Shown: positions 22,267-34,775 of the stretch, piece after piece
Numbering within the stretch: position 1 is the stretch's first letter
How the letters are laid out: each line of letters begins with the position of its first letter
Source of the DNA: Prostheceraeus crozeri
Lineage: Eukaryota > Platyhelminthes > Polycladida > Euryleptidae
Reading direction: 5' to 3'
Assembly: GCA_907163375.1 (NCBI GenBank)
Contig: CAJQUW010007250.1
Location: 62,001-126,000, forward strand
Length of the DNA: 64,000 bases
Notes under the pieces: model-generated
The model's database searches: none
The model's input: the letters and a program-made list of their open reading frames with translations, nothing else
Told to the model about the DNA's origin: nothing
Program-made: the position numbers and the translations under genes

Positions 22267-23519
22267 GTAAGTAATGCCAAAATTATTCTTCTGTGCAGAT
22301 CAGGTCAGGGGCCACTGACCTCCCGAATTAAGAAGGCAACCGAAGGAAAAGCTTCGAATTCTGTGTTGTGGGAATTCCAAACTTTCAAATAAACTAGAGG
22401 CAATTAACACACAACATTAGAACGTTCGAAATGTGAAAACTTCGTGTCACTCAAAGACGATAGATCTGGAGATGACGAAGAGATCGCGAACAGAAATGTG
22501 TCGTTCAAATATGCACTGGTCAGCTGAACTGTGTCACTCACTCACTCCACGATTAAATGTCCCTCTTTCCCCATATTTCGAGTGTTGGGCCTATGTCTGT
22601 GGATTTGAGAACTTTGAGATCTTTATTCGAAAGAAGGGATGTCATGATTTGTAATGCAAAGGCAATCAACGTCCTCATTGCATCACCAGTTAGCCCGACG
22701 AATCTATTCGTGTACGGAGTGTGTTCTCTCCAGATCGGATGGAGTAACTCGTGAGTCGTGCCTTCAGATCATCGTCTCATTTAGTCAGTTAGCTTCACCT
22801 GAACCATTAATGATCGTGGGACATGTTCCACATCAACTTACACCGGAAGTGTTAGCGCAACCTTTCCATCCTATCTGACCTATGTATCCTGCTACAATTT
22901 ATGACTGATGACGTTTCGATATTTTTAGCATATGACAAGTGAATACAATGCATAGACTTGGGCATGGAAACGAAGCGCCAAACAATGCTTCCGCAGAGAT
23001 AGATTCATTTGCGTATGGCTTAGTCCCGAGCGGACTTGATCCTATCCCAGACAGTGTATTCAATGATTAGCAAGCGATAGTCACTTATACAGATATTCGT
23101 CTCTTTTTGGTTTGTGTGATTGGCCAAGTGCGCTAATTGTTGCACACTGACTTTGCATAATGCTGTTGCAGTGTCGTTTTCGCTTCTTCCAACTCAATCT
23201 GCAAATCGCTTGCAGATCCACTGTCAGCACGTGCTGCAGTAGCAAATTGCTTGCAAGCCATCAGTTCTTTGTGACCATATGCATTCTTCTATTGTAAATG
23301 AAGGACTGATGCAATGTCAAAGATGAGTTACTGTGCCCGTTAAAGGTGTGTTACTTCCAACACTAACAAGTACCTTAACTGTGTATGGATGTCTGATAAC
23401 TTTGATATCTGATCGACGTTTTCTATTGTTGTAACTGGATGTAGATCTATAGCATTTCAAGGGCATTCACTGTAAATAACGTCAGTAACTGATAAGGATC
23501 TCCTCTGCAATGCTCCAAC
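22267..23519 (+). other. intron 2, proximal part
   Basis: Slightly less AT-rich than its surroundings, with several short open frames (22433-22654, 22654-22878) but no splice pair or motif. Possibly decayed transposon sequence of unknown family. Confidence 0.35.
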
Positions 23520-24042
23520 CACAGAATTAAATTGTTAAAGAGTATCACTTTGCTAGAAGTGCAAACTGATTCAAAACGACGGCACATGCAGGAACTTACT
23601 GAGTGGGCAGAAAGAAATTTTTAATACCTTACAGAGATAGGAAAAATAGTCGTGCGTCGCTTGCGGATTGCTCTGAAGTCCTTCAAAATGCTCCGATCGC
23701 CACGATTCCTTCAGATTCGAAGAATTCAGATCATTGCGCAGAAGTTTTCTCGATAATGTTGGGCCATCCGATCATTATTAAAAAAAGTTAACAGGCGCAC
23801 GAAAAAACGTTCACAAACTTCTCTGTGCAACTTGACATCGACTGCGTCTCTTTGCTGTGTGATCCGGTTGATAAGTCACTGAAACTTCGCGCACAATTTG
23901 GCGTGCTTAATGTTGAACTGGCTGCTCATTGTTCTATTGCTATGGCATTATGTCAGCAGACTGTGCCATTTCATTAACGTTACATGTTCCAATGTTTTCT
24001 TTCTAGTCAGACAGAAGAAGAGACTACCTGTCTAATTCTGTG
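23520..24042. mobile_element. element B, copy 1 (hAT-like, 523 bp)
   Basis: Begins CACAGAATTA and ends TAATTCTGTG, with the 8-bp target duplication GCTCCAAC at 23512-23519 and 24043-24050. An 8-bp duplication and short inverted ends of this type fit hAT elements. About 290 bp at the left match copy 2 at 50452-51060, including GAATTCAGATCATTGC and CGATCATTATTAAA. There is no transposase, so it is non-autonomous. Confidence 0.88.
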
Positions 24043-24370
24043 GCTCCAACTGACATTTGATTTTGGTAAATATCCATGTCTATTTCAGCGAATTTACATT
24101 AAGATGGGTGATTACCAGTGTGTCAACGGCGCTAATCAGAGCAAGAACAGCCAATTTTGCGCAACAACAACAGCTATTCTTTGTCGACAACTGTCAGTTA
24201 TAAGTCAAACGTGGAATTATTCAATATCGCTTGATTGTAGTTATTTAATGGTAATTCTTTAATGTAAAAGCCGTTGATTACTTGACATCAACAGACACAA
24301 TCTCTTTTTTTAACTGTCAGATGTCTATGCGCCTACATGCATGTCGGTGCTGTTCAATCTACAGTCATCT

Positions 24371-24489
24371 GGGGCGACCGCACAGAAACACTGTTAAGTT
24401 AAAAAAATCTCTTACAGAATGATTCACCCATTGAAATTACCTTGCCAATAAAAACTCACTATCTAACTCTGTTTCTGTGCAGTCGCCCC
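24371..24489. mobile_element. GGGGCGACC MITE, copy 2
   Basis: 119 bp, from GGGGCGACCGCACAGAAACA to the mirrored CTGTGCAGTCGCCCC, with the same core as copy 1 (CCCATTGAAATTACCTTG) in the same orientation. Superfamily not determined. Confidence 0.85.
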
Positions 24490-27400
24490 TGGCAACTGTT
24501 CTTTATTGCTTAAACAAGAAATAAATTACCGCAGTTTTATAAATTACTTGCAAAACGGCTAACGCAGAACAGTGTACAAAATCATGTTACAGAACTCTCG
24601 ATTAATCACCCGTTCTGTAACCTACAATTGCAGAAATCGCTCGTGGCAGCGAGTCCGCGAACCTCAACGGTCATAACAGGCAGCCCTGTCGAGTGAAATG
24701 TACTTATCTTTAACTCAATTTTCCTCCGTGATAAATTCGTCAAGTGGAGATATTATCCACACCGTTCGACTCCTCATGATCTAAATTTGCTGGATGTGTA
24801 CGTTTAATGCGGTGTCCATGTTCTTATTCGTTAGAATTCAGGCTTGAATCTGCATTACGTTCAATGGAAAATTGATCTTGCCCCCTTGAGACTAGTTCTG
24901 GTTGTGAACATTTGTACTGAGGAAAGTCATCTCTAGACCCAAACACGCCGGCAATTTATCTCTGTGGTTCGCGTGACTAATTGCGGCCGGTGGCGTGGGC
25001 AGCCAGTTCACCATGTTTGGTTTGTTCAATGCTAAAATGTGTTTTGATCGAATATCGATTGACCCACTCCTGTGGTAGTGGACATGATAAATAATAACGT
25101 AGTACCAGACTTGTGCCATTCGCCCTTGAAACTGTCCTGTCCATCAGGTAGCTCTTTCTTAAACACTCTTAATCATTTTTTTTATTATATTAACTTATTT
25201 AAACGCTATTTCCCTTATACTGAATATCGAGTTTGAATGTAGTTCGAACGTTAATGCTCAACAAATACACAAATATTTCTTGCTAAGCTCTCGCTACATC
25301 CTTTTCAATGATTCGGCGGTCGTCTATATGCTATCAAACTGCGTGATGAAACGCACATCATTTTTCAACTCTCACTTCTTAAATCAATATTTGATAACGG
25401 TCTGGTATTTCCATAGCATTTTAAATTTGACACTGTCCACAAGGATTCATGAATCAGACGAATTGTGTTAATTATTCATAGGTTTTCTTGCACAAAGCAG
25501 CAGGTGAGTTATGTAATCCGTGGATGTTTTAGTCGTTTTATGTAGTTGAATGTCTTTCCCGTTGATATCTATTATGCATAAGCATGTGTTCACTTTATTG
25601 GGGCATAAAGGTTCAGGCTAGTGTTTTTTCGTATTAGATTTTTAATTTTCGTTTTCGAGTTTGTTTTGTTTTGATCATGACTTTTTGCTTTCGTTTCTTA
25701 GTATTTCATTATTCTTTGATAACGGAAAATGGTTCAAAGTTCTTAAAAATCACTTTCACTTGTTAGATTAATAGTTCACAAATTTTATATACAATAATTT
25801 TTTCATTTTTAACTTTATCACCTCATTTTCAGGCAAAGAAGCAATTGAAACTATAAAAAAGACAAAAGCTTTTCGGCAAAATTTACGCTCTCTTCAATAT
25901 TATTAGATGTTGGAATGAACAACAAAGATAACAATTACAAAATTCAATGACAGTCATATAGCGTGGTATATAATTGGGAGTATAATTGTAGTTGTCAAAA
26001 GTTTCAAGTTTTTTGCAATTCTATTAGCAACAACAAATGAGTAGAGAGAATGGTTCAGCAAATGATGAAAAATCATCTTTTATTATGCATTAACTTCTTA
26101 AATGGCATTTTTTGCAAAGCTAATCTATCGACTTATTTTCTAATTTAGACTCTAAATCAATTTCGAATATTCAAGGTGAACAATAATAGATTTTTCTTAA
26201 TAGTTCTTTCCTTTCTATGCAGTTTGTTTAATGTAAAATGCATAGTGGCAGATTTTCAATTTTCTTAGTTGCAATTTATTGAAGATGAGAGCATGTGAAA
26301 AATAGGCTCTCGCGACATCTATGAGCAAATACTGACATAGACCCGACGATCGATTTCGAGCACTTGAAGCTTATAGTGAGAAGGCGCAAGACGCCGAAGA
26401 CACTGTCAATTTTACCTGTAATCCTATTTTGTGAATTTTTTATCAATATGTGATTTATCGAGCGAATAACTCTTAGCATTTTTGAACCAACGATGATGAA
26501 CGATAGGAATCTCAATTTCCGATTTCTGAAATATGCTAATGCTTAAAACCTAGCTAAATTACCAGAGCCTTTTCCGAAGCACAGTTATATTGTCATTAGC
26601 ATGTATATATTTTGATTGATGGTGTTAATATATCTGCAAAGTTACAAGTCCTGTGTTCTTTGTGCGGATGAAAATTTGAGACAAAATTTATGCAACACTT
26701 TAACAACATGGGCCATGGCATGGTCTATTCTAACCTTATCTGAACTATTCAATTTATGCAGAATTTCAATATGTTCTAGAAGGTTGCTTTGAAATAGATC
26801 TCTGATAAATCGAGACAGTAAGGAAGCGGCAGAATATGATGTTTATGGGTCGAATAATGACTCCCTTTTCTCATTGCATCTGCTGCATCAATTTTTCTTC
26901 CTGTTTCACCAATTTTCGAAGGCAATGCAACTCACTAATTTCTCGAAATCAAATCACGAATCCGTTTATTGAAGAAAACGGCCAATCTCACGATGATAAA
27001 TCGATTGCTCACTGAATTCAGGTGAATATTTTCCAATAATTAGACGATTGGTGTGTTTCGCATGCAGTGATTATGAAAGAATTGCCTCCCCTACTGCGAC
27101 CCTGAAATCGCTAGGATGTTCGAGGTAATTTGTCGACCAAATGTCAAGTCTGACATGCGATATCAATTCTCTGACGAAAATCATCACCCAGTTTCTCTAT
27201 TCAGAAATGCATCTCTCAGCGATGAGACTGATGGACGCTCTATCTTGTGCGGAATTTGTTTATGATCTAATTCCTTGTATTCATAGAAAACAGTGCCAGG
27301 TAAACTTGTCTTTTGAAGCCAATCGATCAGGAAGTAAAGGGCAGCGGCTGAAGAAATCAACTTAGAGAATAATTTTCCAAATTTGCAAGATAATATTTCA

Positions 27401-28883
27401 CAGTAACCGAATTTGTTTCATTTTAATTGAAGAGAATCAAATTAATCTTTCGAAGCATTTTGACATTCAATTAAAATGCTATCGAAATATTTCTTTGCAA
27501 ATTCAATTAATATTGCTAGAAATGGAATTTCTTTCGTTGCATTTCTTTGTTACACGTTTCCTATTTGTGGGATTTTAATTCATTCGCAAACTTTTGATTC
27601 AATTAATTGTTAAACAATCTTTGTCATGTTTCAGTGGGAGGTAGCTGGTGAAAATCAGGTTTATAATCTGAAAAATGTAGGTAATCAATTTATCTTTCAA
27701 ATAAATGAAAGCGCGTTAATCAATGACTTAAATGTTAAAATCAAAATTTTATAATATTGACTCAAACGTGACATCAAATTGAATTTTCACATACTTGTAG
27801 ATCAATTAAGAGAGCAGTTTGAGATAAAACAAAGCGTTATTTATTTAGCGTTTCTGCTCCCTAGTTGGGGCTCGGACGTAACTCAACTATAATACTGCAG
27901 TGTTCCATTTTGCTGTGATGCCTTTTGTCCGGATACTCGTCCTGCCGACTTCCAATTACACCCTCGGAGCTCAACCACTCGCTTAAAAGTTCCAAAAAGA
28001 CAGGTACTCAACCACCTCCGTGCCTCGGAGACCACACATGTTGCTATGACCACGACATTACATGAAATTTTCAATTCATAAAATAAGAGGAGACCAAATG
28101 CATTGCCTCAATGCTTAATTAATACTTCAACTCCCATATGAAACATCACAAACATCACAAGTCAATGGATTGATTCTATTAGTTATCTATTATGTAATTC
28201 AATTTGATTGGGAAACTTTTTACCTTATGGTCGAAAATTGAATCCACTTTATATTTGCTCATTTGAATTGCTATGTTTATACTTTATAGAATTTAATCAA
28301 GAAATCAATGTGCAAGCAAAACTAACCGGAGAAGTTGACTTCGGTTACTGAGAAACAATTGCATAAATAAAATTTCGATCATTGCAGTTTTTCTGCATGA
28401 AATTGTTTGTTTAACGTAATTTTCGTCATCTTTTATGACAAATTTTAAACCAATGGCTTTCAAGACGATCTCTAACTATTATTTACTCTGCCATGGAAAT
28501 GTTTCAAGCCGATTAGTACATGCAGTTGACTTTGTAGCTTCCCCAATCAAAAGTTGCAGATTCTTGTTTGTGTTGTTAAACTTCCGAGTAGCCGGTTTTC
28601 CGAGAATTATTCTGGTTGTTAACGTTCTAACACATTCATTTACTTGTCTTTCTTTCAAAATTAATGAATGATTGTTTCCTAGAATACTTCGAAGACGAAT
28701 TTCAAACAACTCAAATTTCAGAATATGTTTTGCTCATGTCTGATATTAACAATCTCACTTTTATAATTGATGCAATTTTTGGTCTTTTATAATTCGTTGA
28801 TTTGACGGTTGATATTGTAACTGCCCATCCACCGACTGTTTCCAAATTCTTGAACTAATAGCTCTTGTCATTCTATCATGTGT
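24490..28883 (+). other. intron 2, long stretch without supported genes
   Basis: Mostly AT-rich. A 27405-27480 segment has a weak inverted pair (CATTTTAATTGAA and TTCAATTAAAATG). A less AT-rich patch at 27855-28040 has a 63-codon minus-strand frame with no motif. I see no splice-supported exon here. Confidence 0.35.
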
Positions 28884-28955
28884 TGATGGCTCCTTGGCAA
28901 GCCATTAGTCTACACAGTCAAATGTGAGTGGTTCAAATCCACCAAAACTCGCTGT
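28884..28955 (+). repeat. tRNA-like SINE head
   Basis: GATGGCTCCTTGGCAAGCC resembles a diverged A-box region, and GTGGTTCAAATCCACC is a paired T-arm with an intact B box. The acceptor stem does not pair, so it is not a tRNA gene. Confidence 0.5.
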
Positions 28956-28998
28956 TATTGTACGTCTATGACATTACTGTGTAACCGCATTAAATCAG

Positions 28999-29160
28999 AT
29001 GTTATGTTCATACTTAACCGTGTGGTCTGCGGCACAGTGGTTAAATGCTTGGCCTAGCGATCTTACGGTCCAGAGGTCAAGCCCCAAAAGTGTCATTTGC
29101 AGTCATCAGGAAGGGCATCCGGACTTAAGGATCACAACGCTCCAGAGCAGTGTTACCACT
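28999..29160 (+). repeat. SINE with AGGGCATCCGG body
   Basis: A tRNA-like head (GTGGTTAAATGCTTGGCC, then GAGGTCAAGCCCC) is followed by CAGGAAGGGCATCCGGACTT. It is the better-preserved relative of 6705-6815. Confidence 0.6.
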
Positions 29161-29452
29161 CGCAGCAATAATTATTGCCTGGCAATATATTCATAATTTG
29201 TGGCAATATGCAATAATAATCAGATAGTTCATCATGGTTGGCAATATTTTTCATATTCAAAACAATGGCGATATTATGATTTGATGTGCATGTTTTTGAG
29301 ATAATTAAATAGGTCTATGAAAAGAATGACACGAGTTATTCTAATAGCTAAACAAGACCTGTTATTTACAATACTTGATCGCTAGTCTCTGAGTTTGTAC
29401 CACATCACTACGTACAGTCATGATTGACCTCTATCTATAGATACCTTTACAC

Positions 29453-29638
29453 TACACCTTTTCCATTTTTATTTCAGATAATTCCAAAACAATTTCAGAT
29501 CTTTCCAAATGAATTTCAGATATCTTCAAAGTTGAGCTTCTGAAAGATATCTGGAATTCAATTGGAGAAATCTGAAATCCATCTTCAAATGTCTGAAATT
29601 CATTTGGAAATATATGAAATAGACATGGAGAGGGTGTA
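29453..29638. mobile_element. hairpin MITE with internal TTTCAGAT repeats
   Basis: The ends TACACCTTTTCCAT and ATGGAGAGGGTGTA are inverted. The whole 186 bp folds on itself around 29540. Several copies of ATTTCAGAT alternate with TTCCAAA in one arm, and their complements fill the other. No coding potential and no clear target duplication. Confidence 0.75.
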
Positions 29639-29730
29639 TTATCTTCTGAGTGCCTCACGACCTACATCGCATGCATTATGTTCACTCCTGTTTCCCCTTA
29701 CGTGTTGATGAATAATGACTAGTGTGTACA

Positions 29731-29805
29731 ATCCCGAAGCAAAATATCAATCCCGGGATTACGATCCCGAAACTTTTCTCAATCCCGGGATATCTCGGGA
29801 TTGAT
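29731..29805. repeat. cluster of AATCCCGGGAT palindromes
   Basis: Five close variants of ATCCCG/CGGGAT (two of them full AATCCCGGGAT) within 75 bp. Probably a degenerate short tandem repeat. Confidence 0.6.
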
Positions 29806-29916
29806 GAAACACTGTTAAATTTCGATTCATGCAGATTGCGGTTTCTGTCTACGATTTTGTCTTTGTATACGTTAGTATTGATTAAATAGGTGTACCGACT
29901 GAAATAAAAACTGATA

Positions 29917-30333
29917 ATGAGTTGTAATATTGTAATTTCTAAATCATTTTTTTGTGATGTCGAAGCACCTCATGAAAGTCACGTTCACATTATGCGAGAT
30001 GAGACATTTATAAAAAATAAGCTTTCACGTGTCATGTACACTTGTACAAAATTCTCTTGTTCATTTCATTTCAATATTGTTTACATGATCAAGAGAGGTG
30101 ATTTGAAGAACAACAAAATAATAGTGCGTGTAGGTTTCCTAACCGAAACTCTAGCGACGCTATACTTGCATGAATGTCTGTTTGAAATGCCATTGCAAAA
30201 TGCACATGTCATTCAAGGTGTGATCGCTGATGCGATTTCTGAATTTCGAAGCAAAGGTCCCAGCGACGTTGAAGGCATGCTCGCAATCCACGCTAGCTGG
30301 TGGCACAGAACGAAGTCATCCAGCCAGAAATGA
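29917..30333 (+). other. 138-codon open frame, unrecognised
   Basis: Starts ATG and runs to a stop without interruption, reading near its end NAHVIQGVIADAISEFRSKG then PSDVEGMLAIHASWWHRT. No domain is recognised. The upstream half is Cys- and Phe-rich and looks less coding-like. It could be a decayed transposon fragment or a small gene. The minus strand of its 3' part is also open, so strand is uncertain. Confidence 0.25.
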
Positions 30334-30381
30334 TAAGAGCTTGCCTCGGACCTTGGTTGTAAGGTAACGACCCAATTCCTT

Positions 30382-30609
30382 TCACACGACGATGTCCACG
30401 GAGGAGGGCTCATTTAGTGAACGACTTGTTGACTTCGAATCAAGGAAGCTGTGCAGCTCCTCGACCAATGTTGATGCAGTCGCAGATTCTGTCTCAGTCG
30501 TAATGCAGTTTTGTTCCGAGTTTGAAGAGCCGGAGATCAAGTCGAGAGTAAACTTGGTGCGCGTGACTAGTAGTGTAAGGATAAGCAGAAACGCTGTGAA
30601 AGTCCCCAT
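30382..30609 (-). CDS. possible secreted-protein first exon (signal peptide)
   Basis: The minus-strand ATG at 30609 has A at -3 and G at +4. It begins with a textbook signal peptide (MGTFTAFLLILTLLVTRTKF), followed by a Ser/Thr/Glu-rich stretch and then LVEELHSFLDSKSTSRS, to a stop at codon 76. About 65 bp upstream on the same strand is ATATTTATATC, a TATA-like box. Only weak donors (GTGTGA, GTGGAC) are near the 3' end, so it may be a complete 75-residue peptide or an exon whose donor I cannot place. The opposite strand is also open over this span. It lies in intron 2 of the main gene, antisense to it. Confidence 0.35.
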   Translation of the reverse strand: MGTFTAFLLILTLLVTRTKFTLDLISGSSNSEQNCITTETESATASTLVEELHSFLDSKSTSRSLNEPSSVDIVV

Positions 30610-31238
30610 ACTCAATGAAGATGATGTCTCCCCCGTGTCGAATCGCGTGCAGTCCACACGATTTCTTTTGCTTGTGATATAAATATTTTTGCAATTCATT
30701 CCACAAGTCTTCTTTTTTGATGAAAATTATTAGTTCATGTATCGATTCCATGAAAACAATGTTTTTTGCAATTCAATTCAAAATCAGCCTACGCTGTAAG
30801 CTTATTAGCATCTGGAGATAGCCTCCTATGATTGTTAAGGTTTTCACGTTCATGGTCAGTTGTTTTTGGGAAACGTTCGTGCTTCTGTGTGTTTTTGTTG
30901 TTCGCACGTTCACCTGTTAAAGTATCGGGTACCGTAGTTCGTGTATCCAACATACAATTATTTTCCTGTAATTCATAACTTCTTCTGACTGCTCATGTAC
31001 TTGTAGACGCTTTCCCAAGAACATATTTTGGCACTATTTTTGTCAACTGGCAATAATAATCTTATTAGGTGGAGTGGCAACACTGCTCCAGAGTAAAGTC
31101 TGACTATGTCAGCACGTCCAAGCCCCAGTATGGGAAAGTAATGACGTTCAACCATCATTTTTATGCTCGCACTTCACATATTTCCGATCATGTCTTGATT
31201 ATATTCTTTTACTTGAAAGTGTGATTCCATCCACACAG

Positions 31239-31433
31239 AGCCAATTTGGAACGGCCCGAGAAGAAAGGATAATTGTGGAAGAAGAACAGGAGGCGGTACC
31301 GGAGCCTGTCGAAGACGAAGTGGATGGTGAGAATGCATCTCTCGAACACCCCGAACCTGTCGAGGAAAACATTGAGAGTGAAGAAACCGAGTCCGCTTCT
31401 GCAGAACAAAGTCATGATGACCTACAAACACAG
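31239..31433 (+). CDS. coiled-coil host gene, exon 3 (acidic)
   Basis: Acceptor gattccatccacacag ends at 31238 and donor GTAAGA starts at 31434. 65 codons, phase 0/0. After TAREERIIVEEEQ come two related acidic blocks (PEPVEDEVDGEN and PEPVEENIESEE) and a Ser/Glu-rich end (TESASAEQSHDDLQTQ). About a third of residues are Glu or Asp. Likely a disordered linker between helical parts. Its first part overlaps no repeat, and codon use is richer in G and C than in flanking DNA. Confidence 0.75.
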
Positions 31434-31461
31434 GTAAGATTAGAACGATCATTGTACTGAC

Positions 31462-31512
31462 ATCAGCGCCATGGCCTTGTGGTAGAATAGATGATAATTC
31501 CCGTGCTGGGAA
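31462..31512 (+). repeat. SINE head fragment
   Basis: GCGCCATGGCCTTGTGGTAGAAT matches the head of the SINE at 34621 (GCGCCGTGGCCTTGTGGTAGAG); only the A-box half is clear. It lies 28 bp after exon 3. Confidence 0.5.
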
Positions 31513-32520
31513 CGCTATTTCTCAGATGGGATCCGAAAATAGTCTGTTTTCTAGTAACGTTGAATTATAACAAAAATATGAGGGTGGTGGACAGAGGATG
31601 AAGCTTAAAGCATCAGAAACTTTTTGATAATGTAGACAGTTAGACATGGTTAATTCCCAAATCCTTTCCGATTTCTCAAAATCCTCTGTGTTTTCTTGAC
31701 TAAAACTCTGTCGCATCAAATTCTCTTTTGCACTGTGTCTGCAAAGTTTTGAATTGTTGTCTTTTTTTTATCAAGCAAGCATTTTATCTTATGACAGTTA
31801 AATTTTTTGCAGAAATTCTCTTTTGCACAACCTATCTATTTTGGAGATGATTTACTTGAGATGACATGGAATTTGCGATGAGAGGCATATTTGAATGCTT
31901 ACACATTTTTTCATTTAGTTGACAAAATTTTGAAATTTTGGCTTTCATTTTATTCAAGCTGCAAATTAGTGCGGTCATATAATAAACTAATTAGATGACT
32001 ATGTATAACAGAGGTTCGTTGCCGGTAGTAAAGTTTTAAGAAAAAAGGTTATGACAAATATAAATTCAAAATTTAAAGACAGCAACATACGACGGTGTTT
32101 TTTCCGCAGTATAAGGGAAGCTCAGACAGTCTCTTGAGATATTTGTTAATTACTCTGAACGGTCGACACTGACATGATTCGACTTTTACAGCAAATAATT
32201 TATAGAAATTTAGCTTCTGTGCGGTGAAAGGAGGTTGGTACCTTGTGAGTCTTTTTAAAAAACGTTGTTTTATATTTTCATAGACGTCTTAGTGCATATT
32301 GATAGCAATTAATGTGATTTTTATCGTCATAGTAATCAACTTTATCGTCACAATTGTAGATGGAACACGTATTATCTTCTAAATCCTTTCATCTCCAAAA
32401 ACAGATGTTACATGTTTTCTACTAGTAAAAGGCGATTTGATGAATGACCATCACTTACAGCATTTTCACCTGGGAACAAGTATAAAAGGAACTTGAGGCA
32501 ATTTCTAAAGCTTTTTTATT
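31513..32520 (+). other. intron 3, no supported feature
   Basis: AT-rich. Nothing recognised. Confidence 0.35.
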
Positions 32521-32522
32521 GC

Positions 32523-32600
32523 TGGCCGGATAGCTCAGTACGGTAAGGGCCAAGCATCGGCAACGAGTGGCAGACTGTCCAGGGTTCGAGGTTTTTCTCC
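32523..32600 (+). repeat. tRNA-like SINE head
   Basis: GGCCGGATAGCTCAGTACGG gives an A box, and CCAGGGTTCGAGG at the expected distance a B box. The acceptor stem is not paired. About 150 bp later there are two imperfect copies of ATAAGAGGAGCTACA. Confidence 0.6.
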
Positions 32601-32779
32601 TCGTGAAGTGTGAGAATTTTTAAAGTGTCTGGATGATTGCGAACACACTTGACAGTACATAATTAAGACGAAAAGTAATGATCGATGGATATTAAATCAA
32701 AAGTTATCAGCAAGTGTAGTTGAAAACTAACTGTCGAATATAAGAGGAGCTACATAAAACAGCTGGTGTGGCTGAAATG

Positions 32780-34618
32780 TGAGTGTCTAACATAAGGGGA
32801 ACTACAGTGAAAATTCGATCATGATGAAACTATGTACGATCACGTGTGAGGATTATTTCAGCCAGTGAAATATGTGAACATGTGACACTGTGGTTACATT
32901 CTGCTTGCAGAGGGAGCGATTGGCGGTGCAAGATAATTTACGATACAACTGCAACCTGACTTGGCTGCGCGCCCATCAATTGATACATGTGATGCAATCT
33001 ACTGTTTTTACCATCTGAGAAACTCAGTCATGCGTTCTCCGTATGTCGCTGCCACTGACGTATTCAAAGGGACCCCGTTTTCGTGGATTAGTAGTAGGCT
33101 GATGGTTGAAATTCTATACTTGACCTGACATTCTCAAAGATGTTCCTCTTAATTACTAATCTGACATAAATATGTACAAAGTCGAGCTCCAATCATGCCT
33201 GAAATTTTAGCCTTTATCTGAAAAATTGTGTAAATTTTCTCTTTTGACAGTTTTTTGGTTAAATAGTCAATGAAAGTAGAGGAACTATTAGGGCAATCGT
33301 CGTTAAATATTCATTTGGTTCACATCGTTTATTCACTGAATATTACAAATATTACAAATATTTCTTAGAGGTATATTTACTAAGATTTGCTACAGATTAA
33401 TTCACTGAAAGCTTACGAAAACTGGCCCGATGTGATACTTCCAGTCCGGTTCCGCTTTCTGCGACTTCCAATGACATTCGGACTAGGATTTACAAGTGCT
33501 ACAAATTGCATCACTGAATAGATTAAAAAATGCAGATTTATTTGTGCATGTTGTATCAAAATTGTTTGAAAATTGTTTATTTTTCATGATAGCATAGATA
33601 AATAGATCTCCGATTTAACTAGCATTGTCCAGAACCATAATGTCATAATTATCATTATATTTGATAGATATTGTAAACATACAAGTATTCAAGAGATCAG
33701 GACAAAGCTTATACCTACTTGACCGAAAATCTAAGTTCAATTTTTTAATTGTCGTTTCAGTTAGTTCTTATTTATGATCTTTAAAAGAGATAGTCACAAC
33801 TAACTGATTGCACAATCAATAAATCCTAATCATAGCTCTCGAAACTCGACCACAAGACCTGAAGATTGCACGGCCAAGGCATCAGCATTGTGTCACGGAG
33901 ATCACAAGGTTGTTAGACTCTTTCCTTGTAGAAATCTTCGAAACTTGTGCTTTATCGTGAAGTGAATTGAACTAACATGTAACCTTGCCATCAGATTATA
34001 TGTTTGTCCATGATTTGATTCTGATTTCTAAATGTAATCTTCTACTCTACTTTTATGCCAACACTAGTGCTAGATAAAGTTCCGAATTCGTCAGTCACAC
34101 GTAGGCAGTCAGAGAAAGGAAAATATTGTCATGCTTGTCCATTTTCAGTGTCATTCAATGCCCGTCGCAGCCGCAGTATGAGAAGTACTGCGATTATTAA
34201 GTGTCAAAGAATCTATGCAAAGAACCAACTTGATTGTGTAATGACTTCTATAAATAGGCCATGAAAAGAATCAGTTTTCTGCGTTGTTGCTGAAGAGAGA
34301 TGTCATTTTGAGGATGAAGGTGAACTTTCAACACGATCTATCCCTTCTTATGTAGAAAGTGTCACCGTAGCTATTGTTGCTACTTCAGAGCGTGTGTGAA
34401 CGATGACCTCTCATAAGCTAAGTACACCTCGTAGTTTCTAACATAGGAATATAAAATATACTGCCTGCTACAAAATGCGTTCTGACCGAGAATATTTTGT
34501 TGACTGCGATAATCAACCACGACAAATATCAGACTTGTCAATGAATGTAAAAGGGATAAATTTCAGTCAGAGATTTCATTTGGTTAACATGGACATGACG
34601 GGATGGACATACCTAATA
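32780..34618 (+). other. intron 3, no supported feature
   Basis: No exon or repeat that I can support. Confidence 0.35.
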
Positions 34619-34775
34619 CTGGCGCCGTGGCCTTGTGGTAGAGTGTTCGCTCTGCCTCCGAGAGACCTTGGTTCAAACCTTGGTCGGGTCAAATCGAGGA
34701 CTTTTAAAATTAGGTACACTCTGCATTCTTGATAAACACTCAGCACAAAAAGAATGAGAGTGTACAAATGACAAC
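34619..34775 (+). repeat. tRNA-derived SINE, well preserved
   Basis: A tRNA-like head (GCGCCGTGGCCTTGTGGTAG, then CTTGGTTCAAACCTTGG) is followed by a body with GAGGACTTTTAAAATTAGG and CTCAGCACAAAAAGAATGAG. The body also occurs without a head at 11685-11785. The T-arm pairs well; the acceptor stem does not. Confidence 0.7.

Noticed and set aside
27141-27302. Possible extra exon of the main gene ending CAG|GTAAAC
   Set aside because: The donor is fair but there is no convincing acceptor, and the residues do not match the coiled-coil style.
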